From positions 1-32,363 of the forward strand of contig CASDUO010000017.1 of the NCBI GenBank assembly GCA_949284065.1: 32,363 bases of DNA, in the 5' to 3' direction. The position numbers were made by a program, and so were the translations under genes. The notes under the pieces were generated by a model. It saw nothing but the letters and a program-made list of their open reading frames with translations. It was not told the origin of the DNA and ran no database searches. Positions 23,764 through 32,363 of the stretch are shown here, one piece after another. The DNA comes from an uncultured Bacillota bacterium. Lineage in GTDB: Bacteria; Bacillota; Clostridia; Peptostreptococcales; Anaerovoracaceae. Within the stretch, counting starts at the first letter, position 1; each line of letters begins with the position of its first letter.

Positions 23764-25146
23764 ATGGACAGATCAAAACAACATGAGATATTGGAAAAGA
23801 TCTCGGTCTACGAAAAATTCGGCAGCGTACTGGGCCTTTCGAGGATAAGGAAGCTCATGGGACTCCTGGGAGATCCCCAAAAGGATCTGAAGGTGATCCA
23901 TGTGGCGGGGACCAACGGGAAGGGCTCGGTGTGCCGGTTCATCACTGAAGCGATAAGATCCTGCGGATATTCCGTGGGACTTTTCACGTCACCGTATATA
24001 ACCCAGTGGCGTGAGCGGATACAGCTGGACGGCGAGATGATCTCCTGGGAGGATCTGGAAAGGAGCAGCAGACAAGTCTTCGCTGCTGCCGACAGGATGT
24101 CAGATGAAGGAGAGAGTCCTACGGAGTTCGAAGTGGTCACTGCCATAGCCCTTTTGTATTTCAGAGAGAAAGCACCGGACTTCGTGGTGCTGGAGGTAGG
24201 TCTGGGCGGAAGAGGCGACTCCACCAACGTCATAGAGGAGTCCCTTATCTCTGTGATAACGTCTATACACAGGGATCATACAGACAGACTGGGAGGGACC
24301 CTGCCTGAAATAGCCCGGGAAAAAGCCGGGATAATAAAGGAAGGATGCCCCGTGGTGGTGAACGTAGAGGACAGAGAGGCTTTGAAGGTCATAGCCATGG
24401 AGGCGTACGAAAAGGGAGCGCCTCTGAAGGACATGTCGAAGGTGAAGGTCTTCACCGAACCTATAGGGGCTGCAGATGAAAATATATTCGAAGATCCCGA
24501 AGGGAGTCTTCCCCTTACCCGGTTCAGTACAGAGATAGGGGGCATAAGATATCCCGGCATAGAAATTTCCATGGCCGGAGAGCATCAGGTGACCAACGCC
24601 GTGACAGCTCTGGGTGCTATTGAAATATTGAGGAAAAAAGGTATAATTAAACTGGATGAAGAGCGCTTCAAAAAAGCCATGAAAGAGGCGGTACAGCCGG
24701 CGCGCTTCGAAAAAATAGGCCCCTGCATACTGGACGGAGCCCACAACCCACAGGCCATGGAGGTGCTGGCAGGTAATGTTGGGCGGTATTTCCCTCACAT
24801 GAAGCCTGTGATCGTGCTTGGGATCCTTGCTGATAAGGAATCGGACAGGATGATGGGAACGGCTGTAAAGATGAGCGATAGGATCATCGTTACGAGAGCG
24901 GGGAGCCACAGGGACATGAGGCCGGAGGATATGGCTGCATATCTGGAGGCTCAGGGCATAAGCCCTGTGATCTGTGAAGATCCCTGCCGGGCGCTGGACA
25001 TGGCCATGGAGGAAACGGGCCGGATGGAACAGGGAGACGGGGATGCCGGAAAGACGGCAGACTATATACTCATAACAGGCTCCCTTTATCTGGTGAGCCG
25101 CCTGCGCCAAAAAGCAGTGGACCTGACAGATCGCAGCAGGGAGTAA
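23764..25146 (+). CDS. folC: Folylpolyglutamate synthase / dihydrofolate synthase
   Basis: Mur-ligase-family enzyme that adds glutamate residues to folates and, in many bacteria, also joins dihydropteroate to glutamate. It is full length at 460 residues. The P-loop VAGTNGKGSV is at about 47-56, FTSPY at about 74-78, GLGGRGDSTN at about 145-154 and HRDHTDRLGGTLPEIAREKAG (in pieces HRDHTDRLG and EIAREKAG) follows. The C-terminal Mur-ligase domain carries LDGAHNP. The ribosome binding site AGGAG (23756-23760) is close to the ATG. It lies 23 bases after valS and supplies polyglutamylated folate for the fhs-fchA-folD enzymes encoded earlier in the window. Confidence 0.96.
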   Translation: MDRSKQHEILEKISVYEKFGSVLGLSRIRKLMGLLGDPQKDLKVIHVAGTNGKGSVCRFITEAIRSCGYSVGLFTSPYITQWRERIQLDGEMISWEDLERSSRQVFAAADRMSDEGESPTEFEVVTAIALLYFREKAPDFVVLEVGLGGRGDSTNVIEESLISVITSIHRDHTDRLGGTLPEIAREKAGIIKEGCPVVVNVEDREALKVIAMEAYEKGAPLKDMSKVKVFTEPIGAADENIFEDPEGSLPLTRFSTEIGGIRYPGIEISMAGEHQVTNAVTALGAIEILRKKGIIKLDEERFKKAMKEAVQPARFEKIGPCILDGAHNPQAMEVLAGNVGRYFPHMKPVIVLGILADKESDRMMGTAVKMSDRIIVTRAGSHRDMRPEDMAAYLEAQGISPVICEDPCRALDMAMEETGRMEQGDGDAGKTADYILITGSLYLVSRLRQKAVDLTDRSRE

Positions 25147-25166
25147 GGAGGAGATTCAAGATAATC

Positions 25167-26129
25167 ATGAGCAGCAGAGTAAAGAAAGTATTGCTTTTTT
25201 ATAATGCCCATTCCGGCAACGGAGCTTTCATACACAGCCTGGACCTTATATTCGAAAAATTCCAGGATGCGGGATTCCAGGTGATGCCGGTAAGGGCTAT
25301 GAGGGGCCTTGCCATAAACAAGGTCATGGAGGAGATGGATCCGGAAGAGTATGACCAGATCATAATCGCAGGGGGAGACGGTACCATCAACATTTGTGTC
25401 AACGCCATGATGAACAACGGGATAGATCTGCCCGTATCGATCTTCCCCACAGGTACGGCAAACGATTTTGCCCAGTATTTCTCCATGCCATATATGGTGG
25501 AGGACATGATAGATGTGGCCTTGGGGAACCATTTCACCTATGCCGATGTGGGAAAGTGCAATGAAAAATATTTCATAAACGTGGCTGCCCTGGGTCAGCT
25601 GGTGGATGTGTCCCAAAAGACGGACCCCAATATGAAGAACACTTTGGGCGTCTTCTCCTATTATCTGAAAGGATTGTCGGAGATCGCCACACTGAAGTCT
25701 TTCCCCGTGATCCTTACGACGCCGGAGAAAGTTTACAAGGAAAAGATATTCTTCATGGTGGTGATGAACGGCACCTCGGCAGGAGGATTCAAACAGGTGG
25801 CGCCTGAATCGGAAATAAACGACGGGCTTTTGGATATAGTCATGTTCAGAGAGATGCCAATATTGGAATTGGCGCCCCTTATGATACAGGTCCTCAACGG
25901 CACACATCCGAAGCACAGGAAAGTCCTGTATTTCGATGCGGCCAACTTCAAGATCGAATCTGACGGAGAAGTGCCGACGGACATAGACGGAGAAACGGGG
26001 GAACAGCTTCCTCTGGAATTCTCGGTGCTCCATAACAGGCTCAAGATACACACTCCGGATCGCACTCAGACAGACGACAAAAAGAAAAGCGCCATACTGA
26101 GCAGGTACGAAGACATGAGATACAGGTGA
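25167..26129 (+). CDS. Diacylglycerol kinase family lipid kinase (YegS/DgkB-like)
   Basis: The 320-residue cytoplasmic or membrane-associated lipid kinase uses ATP to phosphorylate a lipid hydroxyl such as that of diacylglycerol. The N-terminal catalytic domain contains the nucleotide-binding GGDGTIN (69-75) and FPTGTANDFA (93-102). The C-terminal beta-rich domain contains NGTSAGGFKQVAPESEINDGLLD (in pieces NGTSAGGF and INDGLLD) and the closing DGE motif in VPTDIDGE. AAGGAGG (25145-25151) overlaps the folC stop and is 15 bases from the ATG, a long spacing. If it is DgkB, it would recycle diacylglycerol released by lipoteichoic acid synthesis, which fits the nearby surface-polymer genes, but the substrate is not shown by the sequence. 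Confidence 0.88.
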   Translation: MSSRVKKVLLFYNAHSGNGAFIHSLDLIFEKFQDAGFQVMPVRAMRGLAINKVMEEMDPEEYDQIIIAGGDGTINICVNAMMNNGIDLPVSIFPTGTANDFAQYFSMPYMVEDMIDVALGNHFTYADVGKCNEKYFINVAALGQLVDVSQKTDPNMKNTLGVFSYYLKGLSEIATLKSFPVILTTPEKVYKEKIFFMVVMNGTSAGGFKQVAPESEINDGLLDIVMFREMPILELAPLMIQVLNGTHPKHRKVLYFDAANFKIESDGEVPTDIDGETGEQLPLEFSVLHNRLKIHTPDRTQTDDKKKSAILSRYEDMRYR

Positions 26130-26173
26130 TACATATAGACACAGGTAAGACAAAGAGATCGAAAGAGGAGACG

Positions 26174-26671
26174 ATGACGGAAAGGAAGGAAAACGAAATA
26201 GATACGAACAAGGAAACCGAAAAAGGAAGGACAGGAGAACTCGCCATAGAAAACGCCAAGTCCTATGAGGAGCTGGTAGATTTTTTCATAGAGAACCGAT
26301 TGGAGTTTTCCGATGAGGATCCGGTACCTACGGATCTGGTGGAGACCTGGGAGATAAGAGACGGGGATAGACTGGCAGCAGCCCTGGTCCTTGCAAAGCG
26401 ACAGGGATACCATATCATAGACGGTATAGCGACAGACCCGGAGTACAGACACGAAAAACTCGCTACGGGTCTCATGGAAAAGGCTGTGAAAAGGACTGCC
26501 GACGACGGTGGAGAGGCTATCTATCTGGTAGCCAGGGCGCCGGGTTTTTTCAAGACTCTGGGCTTTTATGAAACGGACCCGGATAAGGCGCCGGATTTTT
26601 TTGAGTGCAGGACATGCCCTCAGTACGGTAAAGACTGCTTTCCGCAGGTTATGAGAAAGGATCTGAAATGA
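26174..26671 (+). CDS. GNAT-family N-acetyltransferase
   Basis: The 165-residue protein has an acidic, low-complexity N-terminus (1-25) followed by a GNAT domain. The acetyl-CoA-binding turn is RHEKLATGLM after IDGIATDPEY, and GFFKTLGFYE marks the C-terminal part. The protein ends with a cysteine cluster CRTCPQYGKDC, which could bind metal or be redox active. The start at 26174 follows GAGGAG (26165-26170). A GTG at 26126 overlapping the lipid kinase stop is possible but has no ribosome binding site. The stop overlaps the plsX start by four bases, so the two are translationally coupled. The substrate is unknown. Confidence 0.82.
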   Translation: MTERKENEIDTNKETEKGRTGELAIENAKSYEELVDFFIENRLEFSDEDPVPTDLVETWEIRDGDRLAAALVLAKRQGYHIIDGIATDPEYRHEKLATGLMEKAVKRTADDGGEAIYLVARAPGFFKTLGFYETDPDKAPDFFECRTCPQYGKDCFPQVMRKDLK

Positions 26672-27687
26672 AGGTGATCTTAGATGGTATGGGCGGCGAC
26701 AATGCGCCTAAAGAAATAGTGAAAGGAGCGGTGGAAGCTCTGGCTCTCTGTGATGGAGAGATATGTATCGTGGGAGATGAGACCCAGATAATGGATGAGC
26801 TGAAGGAGTGCAAATACAGTGGAGACAGGATCACCGTACAGCACGCCTCAGAAGTCATACGCACAGACGAGGCTCCCATAAAAGCGGTAAGGAGGAAAAA
26901 GGACTCTTCTCTCGTAGTAGGACTGGAAATGGTAAAAGACGGCCGGGGAGATGTACTGGTCAGTGCAGGCAACACGGGAGCTATACTGGCAGGATCCCTC
27001 TTCACTCTGGGAAGGATACAGGGCATAGACAGACCTACCCTGGCAAGCATATATCCTATACTTGGAACAGACAAACCGTCCTTGCTGGTAGACGCGGGGG
27101 CCAACTCCGATTGCAAGGCGGAGAACCTGCTGGAGTTCGGAGTCATGGGGAGCATATACATGGAAAAGGTCCTTGGCCGGGAATATCCGGAAGTGGGCCT
27201 CGTCAGCCTGGGTACAGAAGACACGAAGGGCACCATGCTCACCAAAGGAGCCTTTGAGCTGCTGGAAAACGCAAAGCTGAATTTCGTAGGCAACGTAGAA
27301 GCCAGAGATATACCCAAAGGCATATGCGATGTCATCGTATGTGACGGCTTCACAGGCAACGTCATACTCAAGCTTACAGAAGGACTGGCATGGAACATAC
27401 TCAAGCTGCTGAAGAAAAAATTCACTGAAGGTATAAAGGCCACTATGGGAGCAGCTCTTTTGAAGGGCAAGATGAACGATCTCAAGAGCCAGTTCGACTA
27501 CAGTGAATACGGCGGCGCACCTATATTGGGAGTGAAGGGACCGGTGGTGAAGATGCATGGTTCATCTTCGGCCAACGCAGTCAAGAACACCATAGTCAAG
27601 GCCATACCTTATGCGGCTGAAGACGTGGTAGGGATGATACAGAGCCATACGGAAAACATCGAAGAGATAAAGATGCGTACAGTTTGA
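26668..27687 (+). CDS. plsX: Phosphate acyltransferase PlsX
   Basis: Makes acyl-phosphate from acyl-ACP for phosphatidic acid synthesis with PlsY, at the cytoplasmic face of the membrane. It is full length at 339 residues. The family signatures are the N-terminal DGMGGDNAPKEIVKGA, SAGNTGAILAG, VDAGAN and CDGFTGNVILK. The ATG overlaps the stop of the GNAT gene, and GAAAGG (26655-26660) is its ribosome binding site. In many Bacillota plsX is followed by fabD, fabG and acpP before rnc. Here rnc comes 25 bases later, and the housekeeping ACP gene is absent from this place. Confidence 0.96.
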   Translation: MKVILDGMGGDNAPKEIVKGAVEALALCDGEICIVGDETQIMDELKECKYSGDRITVQHASEVIRTDEAPIKAVRRKKDSSLVVGLEMVKDGRGDVLVSAGNTGAILAGSLFTLGRIQGIDRPTLASIYPILGTDKPSLLVDAGANSDCKAENLLEFGVMGSIYMEKVLGREYPEVGLVSLGTEDTKGTMLTKGAFELLENAKLNFVGNVEARDIPKGICDVIVCDGFTGNVILKLTEGLAWNILKLLKKKFTEGIKATMGAALLKGKMNDLKSQFDYSEYGGAPILGVKGPVVKMHGSSSANAVKNTIVKAIPYAAEDVVGMIQSHTENIEEIKMRTV

Positions 27688-27712
27688 CGGGGGCGAAGAC
27701 GGATCAGATCAT

Positions 27713-28450
27713 ATGGAACAGGGAAGGATAGAGACGGCGGAAAAAGATATGGAAGCACATATAGACGAGTTCGAGGAAAAGCTGGGATACAGGTTCAAAG
27801 ATAAAGAGCTTTTGAAACTGGCCCTGACTCACAGATCCTTCGTCAGAGAGGAAGGATCGGGGAAGACGGGATCAAACGAGCGCCTGGAGTTCCTTGGAGA
27901 CGCCTTGTTCGATGCTATCGTAGGAGAGGCCATGTACCGCCGTATGGAAGATGAGAAAGAAGGAGCCCTGACGAAGTGCAGGTCCCATGTAGTATGCGAG
28001 GCATCCCTGGCAGACCGGGGCAGAGAGACCGGCATAGGAGCGGCCATAAGGATGGGAAAGGGAGAAGAGGCTGCAGGAGGAAGAGACAAGACTTCCATAA
28101 TAGCAGATGCTCTCGAGGCGGTCATAGGCGCCATGTATCTGGATGGCGGATTCGACGTGACCAGGGAAACGGTCCTGAGACTTTTTGACCGTCGGATCGA
28201 AATGGCCATAGGAGGAGAACTTTTCACCGACTACAAATCCAGGCTACAGGAGCTTGCACAAAAGTACGGGGTGGCCGATATAAAATATGAGACCGTGAAA
28301 GAATCGGGGCCTCCTCACGACAAGACCTTCTTCGTGCAGGTGAAGGTAAACGGCAAAACGGCAGGAAGAGGGAAAGGCAAGAGCAAAAAAGAGGCTGAAC
28401 AGGAAGCGGCGAAGGAAGCAGTTATAGGAGAGGTAGGACATGTATTTTAA
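27713..28450 (+). CDS. rnc: Ribonuclease III
   Basis: Double-strand-specific endoribonuclease that processes rRNA precursors and some mRNAs. The 245-residue protein has the catalytic signature NERLEFLGDALF at 55-66 (Glu59, Asp63) and the second metal-binding site in DALEAVIGAMYLDGG (Asp132, Glu135). A double-stranded-RNA-binding domain covers about 173-240, ending with GKGKSKKEAEQEAAKEA. The start could be ATG 27713 or, with a better-spaced GGCGG (27736-27740), ATG 27749; the first 12 residues are outside the family core. The last 11 bases overlap the start of smc. Confidence 0.95.
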   Translation: MEQGRIETAEKDMEAHIDEFEEKLGYRFKDKELLKLALTHRSFVREEGSGKTGSNERLEFLGDALFDAIVGEAMYRRMEDEKEGALTKCRSHVVCEASLADRGRETGIGAAIRMGKGEEAAGGRDKTSIIADALEAVIGAMYLDGGFDVTRETVLRLFDRRIEMAIGGELFTDYKSRLQELAQKYGVADIKYETVKESGPPHDKTFFVQVKVNGKTAGRGKGKSKKEAEQEAAKEAVIGEVGHVF

Positions 28451-31400
28451 GAGACTGGAATTACAGGGATTCAAATCATTCGTAGACCCTGCAGTGATAG
28501 ATTTCGATTCGGGCATAACATGTGTGGTGGGACCCAACGGCAGCGGGAAGTCCAATATTTGTGACGCCATAAGATGGGTCCTGGGAGAACAGAGCCCCAA
28601 ACAGCTCAGGGGAGAAAAGATGGAAGACGTGATCTTCGCCGGATCCGACACCAAAAAATCCAGAGGCATGGCTCAGGTGACCCTGGTCATAAACAACGAC
28701 GACAAGAGCCTACCCATAGAGTACAGCGAAGTGGCCATAACCAGGCGGATGTACCGTTCGGGGGAAAGCGAATACCTCATCAACAACAACCGCTGCCGGA
28801 TGAAAGATATCCGGGAGCTCATAATGGATACGGGTATAGGAGTAGAAGGATATTCCCTCATAGGCCAGGGAAAGATAAACGACATAATCTCCAACAATAC
28901 GGAGAGCATAAGAGAGATACTGGAAGAGACTGCCGGCATAGTCATGTACCGCAGCAAAAAGGCGGAGACAGAGAGGAAGCTGGCTGCGGCGACGTCCAAC
29001 ATCGAAAGAGTGGAGGACATAATCGGAGAGATAGAGGGCCGCATAGACGGGTTGAAGACAGACAGCGAAAAGGCCGCGGAATATCTGGATCTCCGTGAGC
29101 GCCACAAGGAGCTTGAGATAAACATCATCCTCAAGAACGTGGAGCAGGCGGATCTGAAGAAAGAGTATCTGAAGGATGACCGCATGGAACTTTCTCAGAA
29201 ACTCGAAGAGGATGAAGAAAAGCGCAGGGAACTGGCGAAGGCCATAGAGGAAAAGAACGCCAAAACAGACGAGCTCGAGGAGCTCATGAAAGAATCCAGA
29301 GAAAAACAGCTTTCCCTCATAGACAGGATCAATGCTCTTGACAGCACAGGCCGCATAAGGGAAGCGAGGATGGAAAGCCTGGACAGAGAACGGGAAATGC
29401 TCTGCCGCGAGATAGGAACCATAGAAGAGAAGATAGACCAGGAGGAAAAAAGTTCCGCCCGTCTGTTTGCCGATAAAAAAGCTATAGATGAGCGGTACGA
29501 GACCCTTTCCGCCGCACTCAGAGAAAAGGAAAAGGTCCACGGAGAACTCATAGAAAGATTCAATGAGAAGAGCAGGGAAAGCGATGAGAGGAAAAACAGA
29601 TTCATAGACCTGCAGGGAGAGATAAACAGAGCCGGCGCCAGGAAAGAGAGCGCAGAACGGCTGATCTCCACTTTGGCCGAACGCAAAGAGGAGATATATA
29701 AGGAGAAAGAAACGGGCAGAGCGGAAAACGAAGATCACCGGGAACAGCTTGAGCAGGCCCGCAAAGAGGCTGCGGAAATATCGGAAAAGCTGGAAGAGAC
29801 AGAAGCACGACAGGAAAAGGTGAAAGAAGAATACATAAGTCTCACCGGTTCCGAACGGGAAGCGACACGGAGGATAGAGGAGCTGAAGCTTTCTGTGGGA
29901 AGGCTGGAGGCCAGGGAGAAGACCATAAAGGAAATGGAGGCCAATTACGAAGGCTACGGCAATGCAGTCAGGTATCTGATGCAGCAAAAGCCGAAAGGCA
30001 TATGCGGCGTGGTGGCAGAGCTTTTCCAGGTGCCGGAAGGATATGAGACGGCCATCGAGACGGCTCTGGGAACGGCGCTGCAGAACGTCATCTGCGATAC
30101 GGACGAGGCCGCCAAGGCAGCCATAAGAGACCTTAAGGAAAACAAGGCGGGCAGGATCACTTTCCTTCCCGTAGGCTCAGTGAAGCCCAGGAACGGATCA
30201 GCAGCTCCGGAAGCTCTTTCCGCCAAGGGAGCTCTAGGGATAGCATCGGAAAAGATCCGATGTGAGGGCAGGTATAGAGATATTGCGGAATATCTGCTGG
30301 GCAACGTGGTCATAATGGAGGACATGGACAGTGCCGTGAGCGCATCTAAAAAATACAGAGGTCCTAAGTACGTGACCATGGACGGAGAGATCATCAACCC
30401 GTCGGGAGCCATCACCGGCGGCAGGTACAAGAACAAGACCGCCAACATACTCGAGAGACGGGCAGAGATACATAAACTGGCAGAGGAGATAGAGAAGGCG
30501 GAAAAGGAACAGGCTGATCTCGCGGAACAGGCCGGGGATCTGAAGAAGAAAGCCGGTCATGCCATGAAGCAGGCCGAGGAGCTCAGGGAAGAGTACAGCC
30601 GCCTGGAAAAGATATCATTTGAAAAAGCAGGGAACATAAGCTTTTTGGAGACCGGAGCCATCCATCGTGAAGATGTGGAGAGGCGCAGGGAAAAAGAGCT
30701 CGAGAACATAGAAGAAAAAACCTTACAGGCACAGGAGGAGATGAGAGAGGCCGAGGAAGCGGCACGGAAGGCAGAGGAAGAGAAGGAAGCCCTTTCCTGC
30801 ATGCTGGAGGGACTCAACGAAGAGACCGAGGATCTGAGGAAAAGGATGGATGAAGCGTCTGACGGCATAACCGGCAGCAGGATAGACCTGGGAAGGTGCG
30901 ACAGTGAAAAGTCGTCCATAGACGCCCTGGTGGAAAAAGCGTCCTCTGTCATAGAAGCCCACAGGCAGGATCTTGAGATCCGCAGCCGCAGACTAAAGGC
31001 CCAGCTTGACAAAGAGCTGAGAGAGATGGGTTCGGAAAAGGAAGAGCTGGACGAAGCCATACTCAGATCCCAGGAGGAAAAGCACAGAGCCGACGTGGAG
31101 CTGGCCAGAGTGGAGACACAGCTGGACAATGCCAGGAACAAACTGTGGGAGGAGTTCGACATTTCCTTCGCAGCTGCCCTGGAGTATAAGAGCGAAGATT
31201 TCGTCCTTTCCAGAGCCACAAAGGCGAACCGGGAGATAAAGAACCGGATGAAGGAGCTGGGAGAGGTCAACGTAGGAGCCATAGAGGAATACAAGAACGT
31301 AAAAGAACGATACGAGTTCCTCACGGGACAGCGTGACGACATAGCTCAGTCCATGAAGGAACTGAGGAGCATAATAGCAGGCATGGACAAGGAGATACAC

Positions 31401-31889
31401 GAGAAGTTCAAGACCGCCTTCGAGCAGGTGGTGGAGAATTTCGAATCGGTGTACAGGGAACTCCACGGAGGCGGAGGACATGCCACCATAATATTGGAGG
31501 ATGAGAAAGACCCCTTCGAGTCGGAGATCGAGATCAAGGCAGAACCTCCCGGCAAGCAGCTGAAGAACATAAACCTCCTTTCCGGAGGGGAGAAGACCAT
31601 GACGGCCATCGCCTTGATGTTCGCAGTGCTCAAGACCAAGCCCACTCCATGCTGTGTGCTGGACGAGGTGGAGGCGGCCCTGGATGAGAGCAACCTGGAT
31701 ATATTCGGCAGGTATCTCAAGAACTTCGGCGACGTGCAGTTCACTCTCATAACCCATCAGAAACAGACTATGGAACATTCCGACGCCATGTACGGCATAA
31801 CCATGCCGGAAAACGGAGCATCTATGATATACAGCATCAAGATGGACGGCAGAGGCGGCGGAGAAGAAGTCAGGGAGCAGGGAGCTTAG
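28440..31889 (+). CDS. smc: Chromosome segregation protein SMC
   Basis: ATPase that compacts and helps segregate the chromosome with ScpA and ScpB. It is 1149 residues, close to the normal length. The N-terminal Walker [10 protein letters not shown] is at 31-39. Long coiled coils (about 170-500 and 670-930) flank the hinge (about 505-665, from [11 protein letters not shown] to [11 protein letters not shown]). The C-terminal head holds the ABC signature LSGGEK starting at 1047 and Walker [13 protein letters not shown] at 1071-1082. The start lies inside rnc (ATG 28440), with an AGGAGAGG-like ribosome binding site about ten bases before it. The gene order rnc-smc-ftsY is the standard Bacillota one. 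Confidence 0.98.
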   Translation: MYFKRLELQGFKSFVDPAVIDFDSGITCVVGPNGSGKSNICDAIRWVLGEQSPKQLRGEKMEDVIFAGSDTKKSRGMAQVTLVINNDDKSLPIEYSEVAITRRMYRSGESEYLINNNRCRMKDIRELIMDTGIGVEGYSLIGQGKINDIISNNTESIREILEETAGIVMYRSKKAETERKLAAATSNIERVEDIIGEIEGRIDGLKTDSEKAAEYLDLRERHKELEINIILKNVEQADLKKEYLKDDRMELSQKLEEDEEKRRELAKAIEEKNAKTDELEELMKESREKQLSLIDRINALDSTGRIREARMESLDREREMLCREIGTIEEKIDQEEKSSARLFADKKAIDERYETLSAALREKEKVHGELIERFNEKSRESDERKNRFIDLQGEINRAGARKESAERLISTLAERKEEIYKEKETGRAENEDHREQLEQARKEAAEISEKLEETEARQEKVKEEYISLTGSEREATRRIEELKLSVGRLEAREKTIKEMEANYEGYGNAVRYLMQQKPKGICGVVAELFQVPEGYETAIETALGTALQNVICDTDEAAKAAIRDLKENKAGRITFLPVGSVKPRNGSAAPEALSAKGALGIASEKIRCEGRYRDIAEYLLGNVVIMEDMDSAVSASKKYRGPKYVTMDGEIINPSGAITGGRYKNKTANILERRAEIHKLAEEIEKAEKEQADLAEQAGDLKKKAGHAMKQAEELREEYSRLEKISFEKAGNISFLETGAIHREDVERRREKELENIEEKTLQAQEEMREAEEAARKAEEEKEALSCMLEGLNEETEDLRKRMDEASDGITGSRIDLGRCDSEKSSIDALVEKASSVIEAHRQDLEIRSRRLKAQLDKELREMGSEKEELDEAILRSQEEKHRADVELARVETQLDNARNKLWEEFDISFAAALEYKSEDFVLSRATKANREIKNRMKELGEVNVGAIEEYKNVKERYEFLTGQRDDIAQSMKELRSIIAGMDKEIHEKFKTAFEQVVENFESVYRELHGGGGHATIILEDEKDPFESEIEIKAEPPGKQLKNINLLSGGEKTMTAIALMFAVLKTKPTPCCVLDEVEAALDESNLDIFGRYLKNFGDVQFTLITHQKQTMEHSDAMYGITMPENGASMIYSIKMDGRGGGEEVREQGA

Positions 31890-31920
31890 ACCAAATACAT
31901 TCGAACTACGGGAGAAACAT

Positions 31921-32363
31921 ATGAGCTTCAGAGAAGAAAAGACGTTTTTCGGGAGACTTTCCGAACATATAGGTGATGTACTCATGGCCAGAGCTAAGGT
32001 GGATGACGAGCTCCTGGATGAGCTTGAAGAGACCTTGATAATGGGCGACATCGGCATGGACACCACCGTAAAAGCCATAGAACAGCTCAGAGACGATGTG
32101 AAGAAGAGGGACATCAGGACCACAGAGGCCGTGGCGGAGAGACTCAAGTCTATCCTGGAAGGACTTGTGGATAAGGGCGACAGATGCCGCGTGACCGATG
32201 AGCGCCCCCTCATAATACTGATGATAGGTATCAACGGAGGCGGCAAGACCACTACCATAGGCAAACTCACATACTATTTCAAAGACAGGGGAGAAAGAGT
32301 CCTGCTTGCTGCAGGGGATACCTTCAGGGCGGCAGCCGGCGAGCAGCTGGCTCTCTGGGGAGA
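31921..32363 (+). CDS. ftsY: Signal recognition particle receptor FtsY, truncated by window end
   Basis: SRP receptor GTPase that docks ribosome-nascent chain complexes at the membrane. The first 147 codons are in the window and the gene runs off the end. The N domain (about 1-90: [35 protein letters not shown] in pieces) leads into the G domain with P-loop [10 protein letters not shown] (103-112) and the G2 motif [12 protein letters not shown] (about 131-142). The protein lacks the long acidic A domain of enterobacterial FtsY, as is usual in Gram-positives. The ribosome binding site GGGAG is at 31910-31914. It starts 31 bases after smc. Confidence 0.96.
   Translation, partial: MSFREEKTFFGRLSEHIGDVLMARAKVDDELLDELEETLIMGDIGMDTTVKAIEQLRDDVKKRDIRTTEAVAERLKSILEGLVDKGDRCRVTDERPLIILMIGINGGGKTTTIGKLTYYFKDRGERVLLAAGDTFRAAAGEQLALWG

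Overview
The window looks like a chromosomal segment of an anaerobic, low-to-mid GC Gram-positive bacterium of the class Clostridia (Bacillota). The support is gene order and gene content: rplS-rbgA-rnhB at one end, valS-folC and plsX-rnc-smc-ftsY at the other, strong AGGAGG-type ribosome binding sites, and the anaerobe-type folate one-carbon set fhs-fchA-folD. A family within Clostridia cannot be fixed from sequence reading alone. No tRNA, rRNA, CRISPR array, transposase or integrase was seen.

Layout. (1) 1-2.6 kb, plus strand: ribosomal protein L19 with its own promoter, a very long charged C-terminal tail and a terminator, then the ribosome-assembly GTPase RbgA and RNase HII. (2) 2.6-7.7 kb, plus strand: formate-THF ligase, FchA cyclohydrolase, FolD, LarB and a short LarC, apparently one operon. 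FolD has lost two of its cyclohydrolase catalytic residues, and FchA presumably covers that step. LarC ends after its first domain and no larE is in the window. (3) 7.7-12.5 kb: a secreted Ig-like/glycerophosphodiesterase protein (plus strand), convergent with a two-gene minus-strand operon of an AMP-forming ligase carrying a cysteine-rich insert and a secreted subtilisin-like protease with a C-terminal FN3-like domain. (4) 12.6-16.6 kb, plus strand: a NitT/TauT-type ABC importer (lipoprotein, permease, ATPase) followed by a LysR regulator. Both transporter promoters carry an operator-like dyad at the same distance from the -10 box. (5) 16.6-21.0 kb, plus strand: a strong promoter, an acyl carrier protein, an MBOAT acyltransferase and two tandem paralogous membrane-anchored SGNH/DltD-like proteins. 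(6) 21.0-32.4 kb, plus strand: valS, folC, a lipid kinase, a GNAT acetyltransferase, plsX, rnc, smc and the start of ftsY, tightly packed, with several overlaps.

The most interesting part is 10.9-21.0 kb. The carrier protein, MBOAT protein and two DltD-like proteins look like a Dlt-type extracytoplasmic acylation machine in which an activated acyl group is passed from a carrier across the membrane to a surface polymer. The AMP-forming ligase is the only local candidate for charging the carrier. It lies about 4 kb away on the opposite strand, next to a secreted protease, and does not look like a standard DltA. Both DltD-like proteins have Asn where the SGNH family has its catalytic Asp. The acyl group and acceptor are unknown.
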